Positions 30,924 to 40,298 of a stretch of DNA of 64,000 nucleotides are shown one piece after another. This DNA is from Bacteroidales bacterium. GTDB taxonomy: Bacteria > Bacteroidota > Bacteroidia > Bacteroidales > P3. The notes under the pieces are model-generated. The model saw only the letters and a list, made by a program, of their open reading frames with translations. It searched no databases and had not been told where the DNA came from. Every line of letters starts with the position of its first letter. Position 1 is the first letter of the stretch. Made by a program: the position numbers and the translations under genes. The stretch is taken from NCBI GenBank assembly GCA_017940465.1, contig JAGAYN010000023.1, positions 62,001 to 126,000 on the forward strand, given 5' to 3'.

Positions 30924-33900
30924 ATGATGAAAAAATCATTACGTCTTGCCATCCTTGCGTGTGCATTGATGGCGATGCCGGCAGCAGCCGTGGCCGACAC
31001 GCTGACCGTGGCCACCGGCAACCAGTCAAGCGTCCGCTACCCGTTCATGGGTGCCGCCGCCACCAGCGGCCACCATGTGCAGCTCATCTACAAGGCTTCG
31101 CTGCTCACCGAGATGGTGGGCGGCACCATCACGCAACTCTCCTTCTACGTGAACGGGGAGGCCCTGCCCGTGGGCGACCTGACGCTCCGCCTGGCCCCCA
31201 CCACCGCGGACGCCATCCCTTACGACCCCTCGGAGTATGACTACAACTTCATCCCGATGGCCACGGCCGATGTGGTCTACAGCGGCCCCTGCACCCTCAC
31301 AGACTCGATCTTCACCATCACCTTCACCACCCCCTACACCTACGACGGCGGCAACCTGGTGATGGACCTCGTCTACGCCCCCCAACCCACCGGCTGGAAC
31401 TCGCAGTCGCTCTCCTTCCGCGGCATGGACGACCCGGACGGGGACGAGGTCGCGGCCGTGGACAACATGGGCTTCGGCGTCCCCTACTGGGTCAACGACT
31501 TCACCCCCATGGCCACCTTCATCTACCAGATAGGCACCTGCCCGCGCCCGGGCACGGTCGCGGCCGCCACCACCCTCACGGGGGCCACGCTGCGGTGGCC
31601 GGCGGTGAGCGGCGCGGCGGGCTACCGGGTGGAATGCAACGGCACCGCCTACACCACCACCGACACCTTCTACACCGTCGCCTCCCTCGCCCAGGGCATC
31701 GTCTACACCGCCTCGGTGAGCACCCTCTGCGGCGACGGCGACACGAGCGCCCCGCGCCTGGCCACCTTCCAGATCCCCGTGGAGGCCGCCACGGTGCCCT
31801 ACGCCACCGGCTTCGAGCCGGGGCAGGACAGCCTCTGGATGCTCATCGGCACCGGCAACCGCTGGCACATCGGCACCGGCGCCGCCGCCACCGGCTCGCG
31901 CGCGCTCTACATCTCCTACAACGGCAACGCCAACACCTACGCCTCCGGCGAGGCCGTCTCCTACGCCTACCGCCGCCTCGCCTTCCCCCAGGCCGGCACC
32001 TACACCGTCAGTTTCGACTGGCGCTGCCTCGGCGAGCATACCTACGACTACATGCGGGCCTTCCTCGCGCCCGACACCGTCACCCTCCGCCCCAACCTCT
32101 ACCCCAACGGGAGAGGCATCGACCTCGGCTACAACCACTACACCGACTCGCTGGAGAACGGCTGGATCGACCTCGGCGACGGGCAGATGCAGGGCCACAG
32201 CGACTGGACCTCGGTCACGAAGCTCTACAACGTCTCCGCCCCGCAGTCGATGTACCTCCTCTTCATGTGGGTCAACGACAACAGCGACAACTATAATCCC
32301 CCCGCCGCCATAGACAATGTGGATGTAGACCTCGTCACCTGCTTCGCGCCGCTGGACGTGACCATCGACACCGTGGCCCACGACTATATCGGCCTCTCCT
32401 GGCGGCCTGCCGGCAACGAGACCGAATGGGCCGTCACCCTCAACGACGGCGAGCCCGATCTGGTGAACGACACCGCCTTCTACTTCACCGACCTCACCCC
32501 CAGCACCGACTACACCGTAAGCGTCCGCGCCGTCTGCTCCGTGGGCGACACCAGCCTGGCACTCTCCGCCTCCGCCTCCACCCCCTGCGCACCCTTCTTC
32601 CACGAGGACCTGCCCATCGTGGAGAACTTCAACAGCTACGACAGCGACATAGACCACTGCTGGCACAAGTTCACCGAGAACTCCCCCTCCAACAACAACC
32701 CCACCCTCATCACCGTCCAGAACCACGGCGGCGCTGGCAAGTGCCTCCGCTTCTACCCCACGGGCGGCAATCGCAACTACTTGGTGATGCCCGAGATGGA
32801 CAACTTTGACAGCCTCATGCTCTCCTTCTGGCTCCACATCGCCAGCGTGGACCGCATACGGATGCAGGTGGGTGTCATGACCGACCCCACCGACCCCTCC
32901 ACCTTCCAGCTCGTCTACACCGCCATCAACACCATGCCCAGCGAATGGACCGAGCACCAGTGCGTCTTCACCTCCTACACCGGCACCGGCCGCTACATCG
33001 CCTTCCGCACCGACGGCGCCAACGCCCTCAACATCTACCTGGACGACATCACCCTCGACCGCATGCCCGAGTGCGCACGGCCCATGTCGGTCAGCGTGTC
33101 GAACGTGACCGCCACCTCGGCCGACGTCGATATCGACAACCCCTTCAGCCCCGCCGTCTACCACCTCTACCTCACCCACGGCGACGTGACCGACACCATC
33201 GAAACCACCACCGACACCTACACCCTCCAGGGCCTGCTGCAAGGCACGGCCTACAGCCTGTCCGTAGGCACCCTCTGCTCCAATGACAGCGTCTCGGCCA
33301 CCGTCGGCACCTCCTTCCTCACCGAGGTCGCGCCCGCACAGATGCCCTACTCCAATGGCTTCGAGACAGGCGACGACCTGCTGTGGTTCCTCGTCAACGG
33401 GCCCAACGCATGGTCGGTGTGCGTGGCCGACACCGCCACCGGCAACCACGCCCTCACCGTGTCGGCCTACCCCGACTCCATACGCTACAGCATCACCTCG
33501 CCCACCGTCTCCTACGCCGTCAGGGAAGTGGAGTTCGAGTACGAGGGCGACTACATCTGCACCTTCAACTGGAAGGGCATGGGCGAAGAGGACTACGACT
33601 ACCTCCGCGTATGGCTCGCCCCCGCCACCAGCACCCACACCGCCAACATCTTCCCCAACGGCACCTCGCCCAACACCCTCAGCGGCACCGCCGACTACAT
33701 CAACACCACCCCCGCCGGGTGGATAGACCTGGCCGACGGGCCCGTGAGAGGCTCCACCGCCTGGCAGTACAGCGAGAAGGGCTTCACCGTCCCCGCCACC
33801 GGCATCTACAAGCTCGTCCTGATGTGGGCCAACGACCCCTACAGCGGCAGCGGCGACCCCGTCATGGTGGACAACCTCGACCTGCACGAGATCTCCTGCC

Positions 33901-35171
33901 CCGCACCCTCTGACCTCACCCTCGACCAGGCCGATACCAACGCCCTCGACTTCCACTGGACCTCCAACGGAAACGAAACCACCTGGAGCGTCACCATCGA
34001 CGGCCACACCTACCACACCCCCTCCAACTACTTCTCCGCCACCGACCTCACCCCGGGTACTGCCTACGACATCAGCGTCCGCGCCGTCTGCGGCCCGGGC
34101 GACAGCAGCCTGGCTGTCGGCACCTCTTTCACCACCACCACCCCCTTCTGCGCCATGCCCACCGACCTGGCCGCCAGCAACATCGACTACACCGCCGCCA
34201 CCATCGCATGGATCCCCGGCGACGAGGAGAGCGAATGGGACATCGAGGTCGGCGACACGGTGTTCACCGTCACCGCCATCCCCTTCACCTTCACCGACCT
34301 GGACGAGGACACGCAGTACGAGGTCAGGGTCCGCTCCCGCTGCTCGGCCTACCTCTACAGCGATTGGTCCGCCTCCATCACCTTCACCACCCTGCTGCAC
34401 GTCTGTCACACCCCCGTGGGCCTGACCACCGTCAGCGTGACCGACACCGCCGCCACCCTCGCCTGGTCCTCGGGCAGCGAGGCTATCGGCTGGGAACTGG
34501 CCCTCGGCGACTCCGTCATAACCGTCGCCTCCAACCCCTTCACCCTCACCGGTCTGCAGCCTACCACGCGCTATACGGTCAAGGTGCGCTCGCACTGCAC
34601 CATGCCCGACTACAGCGACTGGAGCGACATCTTCGTCTTCTACACCACCGACACCCCCGAGCCCTGCTGCGAGGCCCCCATCGAGGTGACCTGCCACAGC
34701 GTGACCGACACCTCCGCCATTGTCGTATGGGAGGCTGACTGCGACCAGGTGCAGCAGTGGATTATCGACTGCAACGGCGTCACCGCCGCCACTGTCACCA
34801 CCACGGCCCACCTCCGCGGCCTCGACCCCGCCACGGGATACACCGTCAGAATCATGGCCGATTGCGGTAACGCACAGTCAGATTGGAGCACCCCCGTCAG
34901 CTTCACCACGCTCAACGCCGTGGGCATCCTCGCCGCCGACGGCATGCAGGTGACCCTCCAGCCCAATCCCGCCTCCGTCTCGGTCACCGTCTCCGGCCTG
35001 GAGCCCGCCGCCCAGGTGGCGCTGATCGACATGAACGGGCGCGAGATCGGCCGCTGGCAGAGCGCCGGCACCTCCCTCGCCATTGACCTGCACCACGTGG
35101 CCCGCGGCGCCTATTTCGTGCGCATCGCCGACAAGCAGGGCGTGGCGATAAGGAAACTGATTGTGAAATAA
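30924..35171 (+). CDS. Large secreted multi-domain (Fn3 and jelly-roll) protein with T9SS-type sorting domain
   Basis: 1415 residues. Signal peptide 'LRLAILACALMAMPAAAVA'. After an N-terminal beta domain (about 25-205), Fn3 modules alternate with MAM/jelly-roll-like modules. Two of the latter are clear repeats ('VPYATGFEPGQDSLWMLIG' near residue 290 and 'MPYSNGFETGDDLLWFLV' near 807, each followed by a 'YDYMRAFLAP' or 'YDYLRVWLAP' motif and 'GWIDL'). Four to five further Fn3 units of the type 'TAATIAWIPGDEESEWDIEV' and 'TRYTVKVRSHC' follow. The end ('AYFVRIADKQGVAIRKLIVK') is a type A T9SS-like sorting domain. Probably a surface adhesin or matrix protein; no enzyme domain is seen. The coding strand is extremely C-rich, which leaves a long but meaningless open frame on the opposite strand. 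Confidence 0.9.
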   Translation: MMKKSLRLAILACALMAMPAAAVADTLTVATGNQSSVRYPFMGAAATSGHHVQLIYKASLLTEMVGGTITQLSFYVNGEALPVGDLTLRLAPTTADAIPYDPSEYDYNFIPMATADVVYSGPCTLTDSIFTITFTTPYTYDGGNLVMDLVYAPQPTGWNSQSLSFRGMDDPDGDEVAAVDNMGFGVPYWVNDFTPMATFIYQIGTCPRPGTVAAATTLTGATLRWPAVSGAAGYRVECNGTAYTTTDTFYTVASLAQGIVYTASVSTLCGDGDTSAPRLATFQIPVEAATVPYATGFEPGQDSLWMLIGTGNRWHIGTGAAATGSRALYISYNGNANTYASGEAVSYAYRRLAFPQAGTYTVSFDWRCLGEHTYDYMRAFLAPDTVTLRPNLYPNGRGIDLGYNHYTDSLENGWIDLGDGQMQGHSDWTSVTKLYNVSAPQSMYLLFMWVNDNSDNYNPPAAIDNVDVDLVTCFAPLDVTIDTVAHDYIGLSWRPAGNETEWAVTLNDGEPDLVNDTAFYFTDLTPSTDYTVSVRAVCSVGDTSLALSASASTPCAPFFHEDLPIVENFNSYDSDIDHCWHKFTENSPSNNNPTLITVQNHGGAGKCLRFYPTGGNRNYLVMPEMDNFDSLMLSFWLHIASVDRIRMQVGVMTDPTDPSTFQLVYTAINTMPSEWTEHQCVFTSYTGTGRYIAFRTDGANALNIYLDDITLDRMPECARPMSVSVSNVTATSADVDIDNPFSPAVYHLYLTHGDVTDTIETTTDTYTLQGLLQGTAYSLSVGTLCSNDSVSATVGTSFLTEVAPAQMPYSNGFETGDDLLWFLVNGPNAWSVCVADTATGNHALTVSAYPDSIRYSITSPTVSYAVREVEFEYEGDYICTFNWKGMGEEDYDYLRVWLAPATSTHTANIFPNGTSPNTLSGTADYINTTPAGWIDLADGPVRGSTAWQYSEKGFTVPATGIYKLVLMWANDPYSGSGDPVMVDNLDLHEISCPAPSDLTLDQADTNALDFHWTSNGNETTWSVTIDGHTYHTPSNYFSATDLTPGTAYDISVRAVCGPGDSSLAVGTSFTTTTPFCAMPTDLAASNIDYTAATIAWIPGDEESEWDIEVGDTVFTVTAIPFTFTDLDEDTQYEVRVRSRCSAYLYSDWSASITFTTLLHVCHTPVGLTTVSVTDTAATLAWSSGSEAIGWELALGDSVITVASNPFTLTGLQPTTRYTVKVRSHCTMPDYSDWSDIFVFYTTDTPEPCCEAPIEVTCHSVTDTSAIVVWEADCDQVQQWIIDCNGVTAATVTTTAHLRGLDPATGYTVRIMADCGNAQSDWSTPVSFTTLNAVGILAADGMQVTLQPNPASVSVTVSGLEPAAQVALIDMNGREIGRWQSAGTSLAIDLHHVARGAYFVRIADKQGVAIRKLIVK

Positions 35172-35176
35172 AAGCA

Positions 35177-35203
35177 CCCTCCCCTAAGAGATTCTGGGGA
35201 GGG
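35177..35203 (-). terminator. Hairpin between convergent genes
   Basis: CCCTCCCC / GGGGAGGG with an 11-nt loop. On the minus strand it is followed by TGCTTTTATTT, so it can end the ABC ATPase transcript; the plus side lacks a T tract. It overlaps the stop codon of the minus-strand gene. Confidence 0.55.
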
Positions 35204-36881
35204 CGTCGATGAGCGACCGCGTATAGTCGGTCCTGGGAGTGCGGAACACCTCGTCGGGCGTCCCGCACTCCACTATTTTACCCTGCCGCATCACCATGAT
35301 GCGGTCGGCCATGTAGTGCACCACCGAGAGGTCGTGGGTGATGAAGAGGTAGGTGAAGCGGTGGTGCTCCTTGAGGTCGTTCAGCAGGTTGAGCACCTGC
35401 GCCTGCACACTGACGTCGAGCGCCGACACGCTCTCGTCGCACACCACCAGCTCCGGCTGCAGGATAAGGGCGCGGGCGATGCAGACACGCTGGCGCTGGC
35501 CGCCGCTGAGCTCGTGGGGATAGCGGCTGTACCAGTCGGCCTTGAGGCCCACCTGCTCCATCAAATCGACGACAGCATCCCTCGGATGGGCCGTGTCAAT
35601 CTGATTGTCCAGGGTGATCTTGTGCACCTTCAGCGGTTCGGCGATGGCCTCGCCGATGGGGATGCGGGGGTTGAGCGAGGAATAGGGGTCCTGGAAGATA
35701 ATCTGCAGCTTGGGGCGCAGGGCGCGCATCTGGCGCGAGGAAAGGGTGTCCAGGGGGGTGTCGCGGTAGGAGATGCTGCCGGACGAGTGGCCGATCAGGC
35801 GCAGCAGGGCCCGCCCGAGGGTGCTCTTACCGCAGCCGCTCTCGCCCACCAGCCCCAGCGTCTCGCCCTCCAGGATGTCGAACGAGAGGCCGTCCACCGC
35901 CTGCAGCGTCTGCAACGGCTTGCCGAAGAGGCTGCGCTTCAGGGTGTAGGAGACCGAAAGGTCGCGGACGGAAAGCAGGGGGGGGCGGGGCGTTTCGGGC
36001 CGCGGGCGGGGATTGGAACCGGCTTCCCTCGCTGCCTCGTGGCCGATGCCTGCGGCATTCTCCATATAGTCCTCCACCGTGGGCAGCCGACGGGGCCGGC
36101 TGTCGAGCGGCGGCCGGCAGGCCAGCAGCCCCTGGGTGTAGGGATGCTGCGGGTGGTGGAGCACCGTGTCGGCCGTCCCCTCCTCCACCACCTTGCCGCG
36201 ATACATCACCAGGATGCGGTCCGCAATCTGGCTGATGACGCCCAGGTCGTGGCTGATGAAAAGGATGGCGGTGCCGTATTTCCGCTGCAGGCTCCCGAGG
36301 AGCTCGAGGATGGTCTTCTGCACCGTCACGTCGAGGGCGGTGGTGGGCTCGTCGGCGATGAGGATGTCGGGGCGGTTGATGAGGGCCATGGCAATCATCA
36401 CGCGCTGCTTCTGTCCGCCGGAAATCTCGTGTGGGTAGCTGTCGAATATCTTCTCCGGCCGGGGGAGGAGCACCTCGCGGAAGAGGTCGAGGGCCCGCTC
36501 GCGGGCCTCGGCGGCGGTGACGGCCTCGTGCTGCCGCAGCATCTCCACCACCTGCGCCCCGCAACGCTGCACGGGGTTGAGGCTTGTCATCGGCTCTTGG
36601 AATATCATGGCGATGCGCTTTCCGCGGATGTGCCGCCGCTCCTCCTCGCCGAGGGCGAGCAGGTCGGTGCCGCCAAGCAGGGCGCTGCCGCCGACCGTAG
36701 CCTGCCGAGGCAGCAGACCCATCAGCGCCAGCGAGCTGACACTCTTGCCCGAGCCGCTCTCGCCCACAATGCCCAGCGTCTCCCCGCGCCGCAGCGTGTA
36801 GCCCACGCCTTCCACTACACGCCGTCCCTCGAAGGCCACCGCCAGGTCGCGCACCTCTAATATGGCTTTGTTCTCTGTCAC
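35184..36881 (-). CDS. Fused double ATP-binding protein of a peptide-type ABC transporter (DppD-DppF/YejF-like)
   Basis: 565 residues with two complete ABC ATPase domains. Domain 1: Walker A 'GESGSGKS', signature 'ISGGQKQR', Walker B 'ILIADEPTTALDV'. Domain 2: Walker A 'GESGCGKST', signature 'LSGGQRQR', Walker B 'LVVCDESVSALDV'. Each is followed by the oligopeptide-type C-terminal segment ('HPQHPYTQGLL', 'PRTDYTRSLI'). This is the YejF/DppDF arrangement for dipeptide or oligopeptide import. No permease or binding-protein gene is adjacent, so partners must be elsewhere. A G8 tract at 35978-35985 lies in the linker between the domains and is in frame. Confidence 0.92.
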   Translation of the reverse strand: MTENKAILEVRDLAVAFEGRRVVEGVGYTLRRGETLGIVGESGSGKSVSSLALMGLLPRQATVGGSALLGGTDLLALGEEERRHIRGKRIAMIFQEPMTSLNPVQRCGAQVVEMLRQHEAVTAAEARERALDLFREVLLPRPEKIFDSYPHEISGGQKQRVMIAMALINRPDILIADEPTTALDVTVQKTILELLGSLQRKYGTAILFISHDLGVISQIADRILVMYRGKVVEEGTADTVLHHPQHPYTQGLLACRPPLDSRPRRLPTVEDYMENAAGIGHEAAREAGSNPRPRPETPRPPLLSVRDLSVSYTLKRSLFGKPLQTLQAVDGLSFDILEGETLGLVGESGCGKSTLGRALLRLIGHSSGSISYRDTPLDTLSSRQMRALRPKLQIIFQDPYSSLNPRIPIGEAIAEPLKVHKITLDNQIDTAHPRDAVVDLMEQVGLKADWYSRYPHELSGGQRQRVCIARALILQPELVVCDESVSALDVSVQAQVLNLLNDLKEHHRFTYLFITHDLSVVHYMADRIMVMRQGKIVECGTPDEVFRTPRTDYTRSLIDALPRIS

Positions 36882-36999
36882 GTCCCCTATAACGCACTGC
36901 GGAAGAAAAAAGTATGTCCCGCCGCCGTCCCCGCGCCGATAAACCGCCCACCGTCCGCAAAAACCTCAAAAAAAAACAAGGACATTCGGAAAAAATGTG

Positions 37000-37007
37000 T
37001 ATATTTG
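37000..37007 (+). promoter_or_regulatory. Promoter -7 box of the ornithine aminotransferase gene
   Basis: TATATTTG, 46 nt before the ATG at 37054; no good TTTG is seen at the -33 position. Confidence 0.65.
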
Positions 37008-37053
37008 CACCAGATTTAGGAAAACAAATACAAACATTAAACACATTGTAACT

Positions 37054-38274
37054 ATGACAAAATCAGAACAATTCATGGAGATGGAAGCCCAATACGGCGC
37101 CCATAACTATCATCCGCTGCCCGTGGTGCTCGCCAAGGGCGAAGGCGCATTTGTGTGGGACGTGGAGGGGAAGAAGTATTTCGACTTCCTTTCGGCCTAC
37201 AGCGCCGTCAATCAGGGTCACTGCCACCCCAAGATTGTCAAGGCCATGTGCGACCAGGCCCACGAACTGACCCTCTCTTCGCGCGCGTTCTATAACAACT
37301 GCCTCGGCGAGTGGGAGAAGTACATGACCGAGTACTTCGGCTACGACAAGGTGCTGCCGATGAACACCGGTGCCGAGGCCGACGAGACGGCCCTCAAGCT
37401 GGCCCGCCGCTGGGGCGTGGTGAAGAAGGGCATCCCCAATGACGAGGTGATGATTGTCTGCTGCGAGGGCAACTTCCACGGCCGCACCATCACCATCATC
37501 ACCATGAGCAACGACCCGGAGAGCTACGCCAACTACGGCCCGATGACCCCCGGCTTCCTGCGCATCCCCTACAACGATGCCGACGCGCTGGAGAAGGTGC
37601 TGGCCGAGCACGGCAAGAAAGTGGCCGGCTTCCTGCTGGAGCCCATCCAGGGCGAGGCGGGCGTCTACGTGCCGGACGAGGGCTACCTGAAGAAATGCTA
37701 CGACATTTGCAAGAAGTACAACGTGCTGTTCATGGCCGACGAGGTGCAGTGCGGCATCGCGCGCACCGGCAAGATGCTGGCCTGTGACCACGAGGGCGTG
37801 CGCCCCGACATTGTCATCCTGGGCAAGGCCCTGGGTGGCGGCGTGATGCCCGTCAGCGCCGTGCTGGCCGATGACGACATCATGCTCAACATCAAGCCCG
37901 GCGAGCATGGCTCCACCTTCGGCGGGAACCCCATCGCCTCCAAGGTCTCCATCGCCGCCCTGCAGGTGATCAAGGACGAGCACCTCATGGAGAATGCCGA
38001 GCGCCTCGGCAAGATTTTCCGCGAGGAGATGAGCGCCTTCAAGAGCCCGTTGATTGAGAAGGTGCGCGGCAAGGGTCTGCTGAACGCCATCATCATCAAG
38101 CCCCACAACGGCAAGGAGGCCTGGGACGTGTGCATCAAGATGCGCGACTTGGGCGTGCTGGCCAAGCCGACCCACCAGCACATCATCCGCTTTGCCCCGC
38201 CGCTGGTCATCACCGAGGAACAGCTCCGCGAGGCGATGGAACTGATTAAGCAGGCTATCAAGTCGTTCGAGTAA
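37054..38274 (+). CDS. rocD: Ornithine--oxo-acid aminotransferase
   Basis: Start at ATG 37054 ('[19 protein letters not shown]'), 406 residues; the upstream in-frame ATG at 36997 lies within the promoter region and is rejected. Class III PLP aminotransferase: '[20 protein letters not shown]', '[19 protein letters not shown]', '[18 protein letters not shown]', Walker-like '[16 protein letters not shown]' and the PLP lysine in '[18 protein letters not shown]'. The specific '[13 protein letters not shown]' N-terminus is characteristic of ornithine aminotransferases, which interconvert ornithine and glutamate semialdehyde. Single-gene unit with its own promoter. Confidence 0.95.
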   Translation: MTKSEQFMEMEAQYGAHNYHPLPVVLAKGEGAFVWDVEGKKYFDFLSAYSAVNQGHCHPKIVKAMCDQAHELTLSSRAFYNNCLGEWEKYMTEYFGYDKVLPMNTGAEADETALKLARRWGVVKKGIPNDEVMIVCCEGNFHGRTITIITMSNDPESYANYGPMTPGFLRIPYNDADALEKVLAEHGKKVAGFLLEPIQGEAGVYVPDEGYLKKCYDICKKYNVLFMADEVQCGIARTGKMLACDHEGVRPDIVILGKALGGGVMPVSAVLADDDIMLNIKPGEHGSTFGGNPIASKVSIAALQVIKDEHLMENAERLGKIFREEMSAFKSPLIEKVRGKGLLNAIIIKPHNGKEAWDVCIKMRDLGVLAKPTHQHIIRFAPPLVITEEQLREAMELIKQAIKSFE

Positions 38275-38309
38275 CCGGAAACGATAGGAATATCTACCTG
38301 GATACGTGT

Positions 38310-38335
38310 AAGGCAGCCCAAGGATGGGTTGCCTT
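38310..38335. terminator. Bidirectional hairpin between rocD and queG
   Basis: AAGGCAGCCC / GGGTTGCCTT (one G-T pair) with a 6-nt loop between the two convergent stops (38274 and 38342). Only weak T runs follow. Confidence 0.6.
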
Positions 38336-38341
38336 ATGCGT

Positions 38342-39082
38342 TTATATACGGGCGGTGTCGCCGGACTGGTTGAAGGGGCAGGCCAGCTGGCAGAGGTCGC
38401 AGCCGAAGGTGTAGCCCCGGGTGTCGATGTCTTGCGGGACGGGGAGTTTGCTCTGTGTGGTGTGGAAGGAGATGCAGCGGCTGGCGTCGAGCATCGGGGG
38501 GCCGTCGGGGGCAATGGCGTGGTTGGGGCATGCGGTGACGCAGCGTTTGCAGGCGTCGCAGCGGCCACGGGGCGGCAGGGGGGAGTCATAGTCGGTGCAT
38601 TCCTCGGGGGTGACCAGTTCCCCCAGGTTGACCCATGTGCCCCAACGGGGGGTGACGAGGAGGGTATGGCGGCCGATCCATCCGAGTCCTGCGCGGGCGG
38701 CCCAGTACTTGTCGGCAATGGGGACGGTGTCCACGCAGGGCTTGGCCTGTATGCCGAGGCGTTCGCGCAGGAGGAATAGCCTGGACTTCAGTTCGGTGTG
38801 GTAGTCGCGAATGGCGGCAAAGGCGGCGGTGCCGCCGGGGGAGGCTGGGGGAGGGTAGGCGCTGACGACGCAGATGACCGAGCGGGCGCCGGGGACGAGG
38901 ATGCGGGGGTCGAGGCGCATGTCGGGGTTGCGCTCCATATAGCCCATGGAGGCGTTCCAGCCGCGCCGGAGCCATTCGCGGAGGGGGTACTCGCTGTCCT
39001 CGAGGCGGTCGGCGCGTGCGATGCCGCAGTCGTCGAATCCCGCCTCCAGCGCGAGGCGTTTCACCTCGGCGCTATTCAGCAT
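38342..39082 (-). CDS. queG: Epoxyqueuosine reductase QueG-like iron-sulfur protein
   Basis: Start taken at ATG 39082 ('MLNSAEVKRLALEAGFDDCG'), overlapping the end of rlmL by 11 nt; an in-frame ATG at 39145 would add 21 low-complexity residues. 246 residues. QueG landmarks: 'WNASMGYMERNPDMRLDPR', 'KYWAARAGLGWIGRHTLLV', and two 4Fe-4S ferredoxin motifs 'CDACKRCVTACPNHAI' and 'CDLCQLACPFN'. It would reduce epoxyqueuosine in tRNA to queuosine using cobalamin. Shorter than E. coli QueG because the C-terminal HEAT-like part is absent, as in many Bacteroidota. Confidence 0.9.
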   Translation of the reverse strand: MLNSAEVKRLALEAGFDDCGIARADRLEDSEYPLREWLRRGWNASMGYMERNPDMRLDPRILVPGARSVICVVSAYPPPASPGGTAAFAAIRDYHTELKSRLFLLRERLGIQAKPCVDTVPIADKYWAARAGLGWIGRHTLLVTPRWGTWVNLGELVTPEECTDYDSPLPPRGRCDACKRCVTACPNHAIAPDGPPMLDASRCISFHTTQSKLPVPQDIDTRGYTFGCDLCQLACPFNQSGDTARI

Positions 39083-40298
39083 TCTGCTGGTACTTGGCTT
39101 TCTTGCTGCCTTCGTAGAGCTCGAAGTGGAGGAATCGGCAGTCAAGGGCGCCGTTCTGCACGGGTATCTTGGCCGAGGGGCGGAGGCCGATGTGCTTCAT
39201 GGCCTCGAAGTCGGAGGTGATGAGCCACACGTCGCAGTCCTTGCCGTAGCGTTGCTTGAAGGTGTCGCCGAGGCGCCCGTACATGGCGTTGAGGTCTTCC
39301 ACCTTGATGCGTTCGCCGTAGGGGGGATTGGTGACGATGAGGGTGGGTCCTTCGGGCGGGTCCTGGTCCTCGAAGGAGCCGATGTGGAGCATCACGTCCT
39401 TGTGGAGCTTGGTGAATTCCAGGTTGCGTTCGCATTGCGCGATGACCTGCTCGTCGATATCGTTGCCCCAGATTTCGCACTCAAAGTCGATCGAGCCGAT
39501 TTTGCGGTCCTCTTCCTGCTTGACGCTTTTCCATTCGCCGAGGTTGAATTCCTTCCAGCGCATGAAGGCGAAGCGGTTGTCGCGGTAGTACTGTGCGGGG
39601 ATGCAGTTGGCCATCATGGCGGCTTCGATGAGCATGGTGCCGGATCCGCACATGGGGTCGTAGAAATGGGTGTCGCATTTCCACCCGGCCAGTTTAAGCA
39701 GGCCGGCGGCGAGCACCTCGTTGATGGGGGCGATGCCGACCCCCTGGCGGTAGCCGCGCTTGTGGAGCGAGTCGCCGCTGGAGTTGAGCAGGAGGGTGAC
39801 CTGGTTGTCGCGGATGTGGAGGTTGAGTTTATAGTCGGGGTTTTCCGTGTCGATGGAGGGGCGCTTGCCGAAGTGGCGACGGAAGCGGTCGACGATGGCG
39901 TCCTTGGTCTTGAGGGCGGCGTAGTAGGAGTGGGTGAAGATTTCTCCGCTGGTGGTGGAGTCGATCATGAAGGTGGCGTCCACCTCGAGGATTTTCTCCC
40001 AGGGGATACGGAAGACCTGGTCGTAGAGCTGCTGGTCGTCGTTGGCCTCGAATTCGGCGAAGGGCTTGAGGATAGCCAGTGCGGTGCGGCAGGAGTAGTT
40101 GGCGCGGTAGAGGAGGCGCATGTCGCCCTCGAATTCCACGGCGCGGGTGCCCACCGTGACGTTCTCGGCGCCCATGGCGCGCAGTTCGTCGGCCAGCACC
40201 TCTTCCAGGCTGACCATCGTCTTGGCCACCATCTTGAACTTGTTCTTCATTGTGGTGGCCGGGTTGACCACCTTCCCGTTATTCTTCTGGATTATCAT
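39072..40298 (-). CDS. rlmL: THUMP-domain 23S rRNA guanine-N2 methyltransferase (RlmL-type)
   Basis: Up to 408 residues; 'MKNKFKMVAKTMVSLEEVLADELR' starting at 40250 is an equally good start and the more family-like one. N-terminal ferredoxin-like/THUMP domain (about 20-170), then the methyltransferase with 'APINEVLAAGLLKLAGW', motif I 'FYDPMCGSGTMLIEAAMMA' near residue 217, and catalytic 'LIVTNPPYGERI' near residue 322. It corresponds to the RlmL half of the E. coli RlmKL fusion, modifying G2445 of 23S rRNA. It sits in a four-gene minus-strand run with nadC, yihY and queG, each overlapping the next. Confidence 0.9.
   Translation of the reverse strand: MIIQKNNGKVVNPATTMKNKFKMVAKTMVSLEEVLADELRAMGAENVTVGTRAVEFEGDMRLLYRANYSCRTALAILKPFAEFEANDDQQLYDQVFRIPWEKILEVDATFMIDSTTSGEIFTHSYYAALKTKDAIVDRFRRHFGKRPSIDTENPDYKLNLHIRDNQVTLLLNSSGDSLHKRGYRQGVGIAPINEVLAAGLLKLAGWKCDTHFYDPMCGSGTMLIEAAMMANCIPAQYYRDNRFAFMRWKEFNLGEWKSVKQEEDRKIGSIDFECEIWGNDIDEQVIAQCERNLEFTKLHKDVMLHIGSFEDQDPPEGPTLIVTNPPYGERIKVEDLNAMYGRLGDTFKQRYGKDCDVWLITSDFEAMKHIGLRPSAKIPVQNGALDCRFLHFELYEGSKKAKYQQNAE

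Noticed and set aside
31026-34811. 1261-codon minus-strand open frame opposite the Fn3 surface protein
   Set aside because: Translation is almost only G, V, A, D and E; explained by extreme C bias of the sense strand. The plus-strand frame has signal peptide, Fn3 modules and sorting domain.
35316-36860. 514-codon plus-strand open frame opposite the fused ABC ATPase
   Set aside because: Antisense shadow; no motifs, while the minus strand has two complete ATPase domains.
37063-38718. 551-codon minus-strand open frame opposite rocD
   Set aside because: Antisense shadow; runs through the convergent intergenic hairpin and is proline-rich nonsense at its start.
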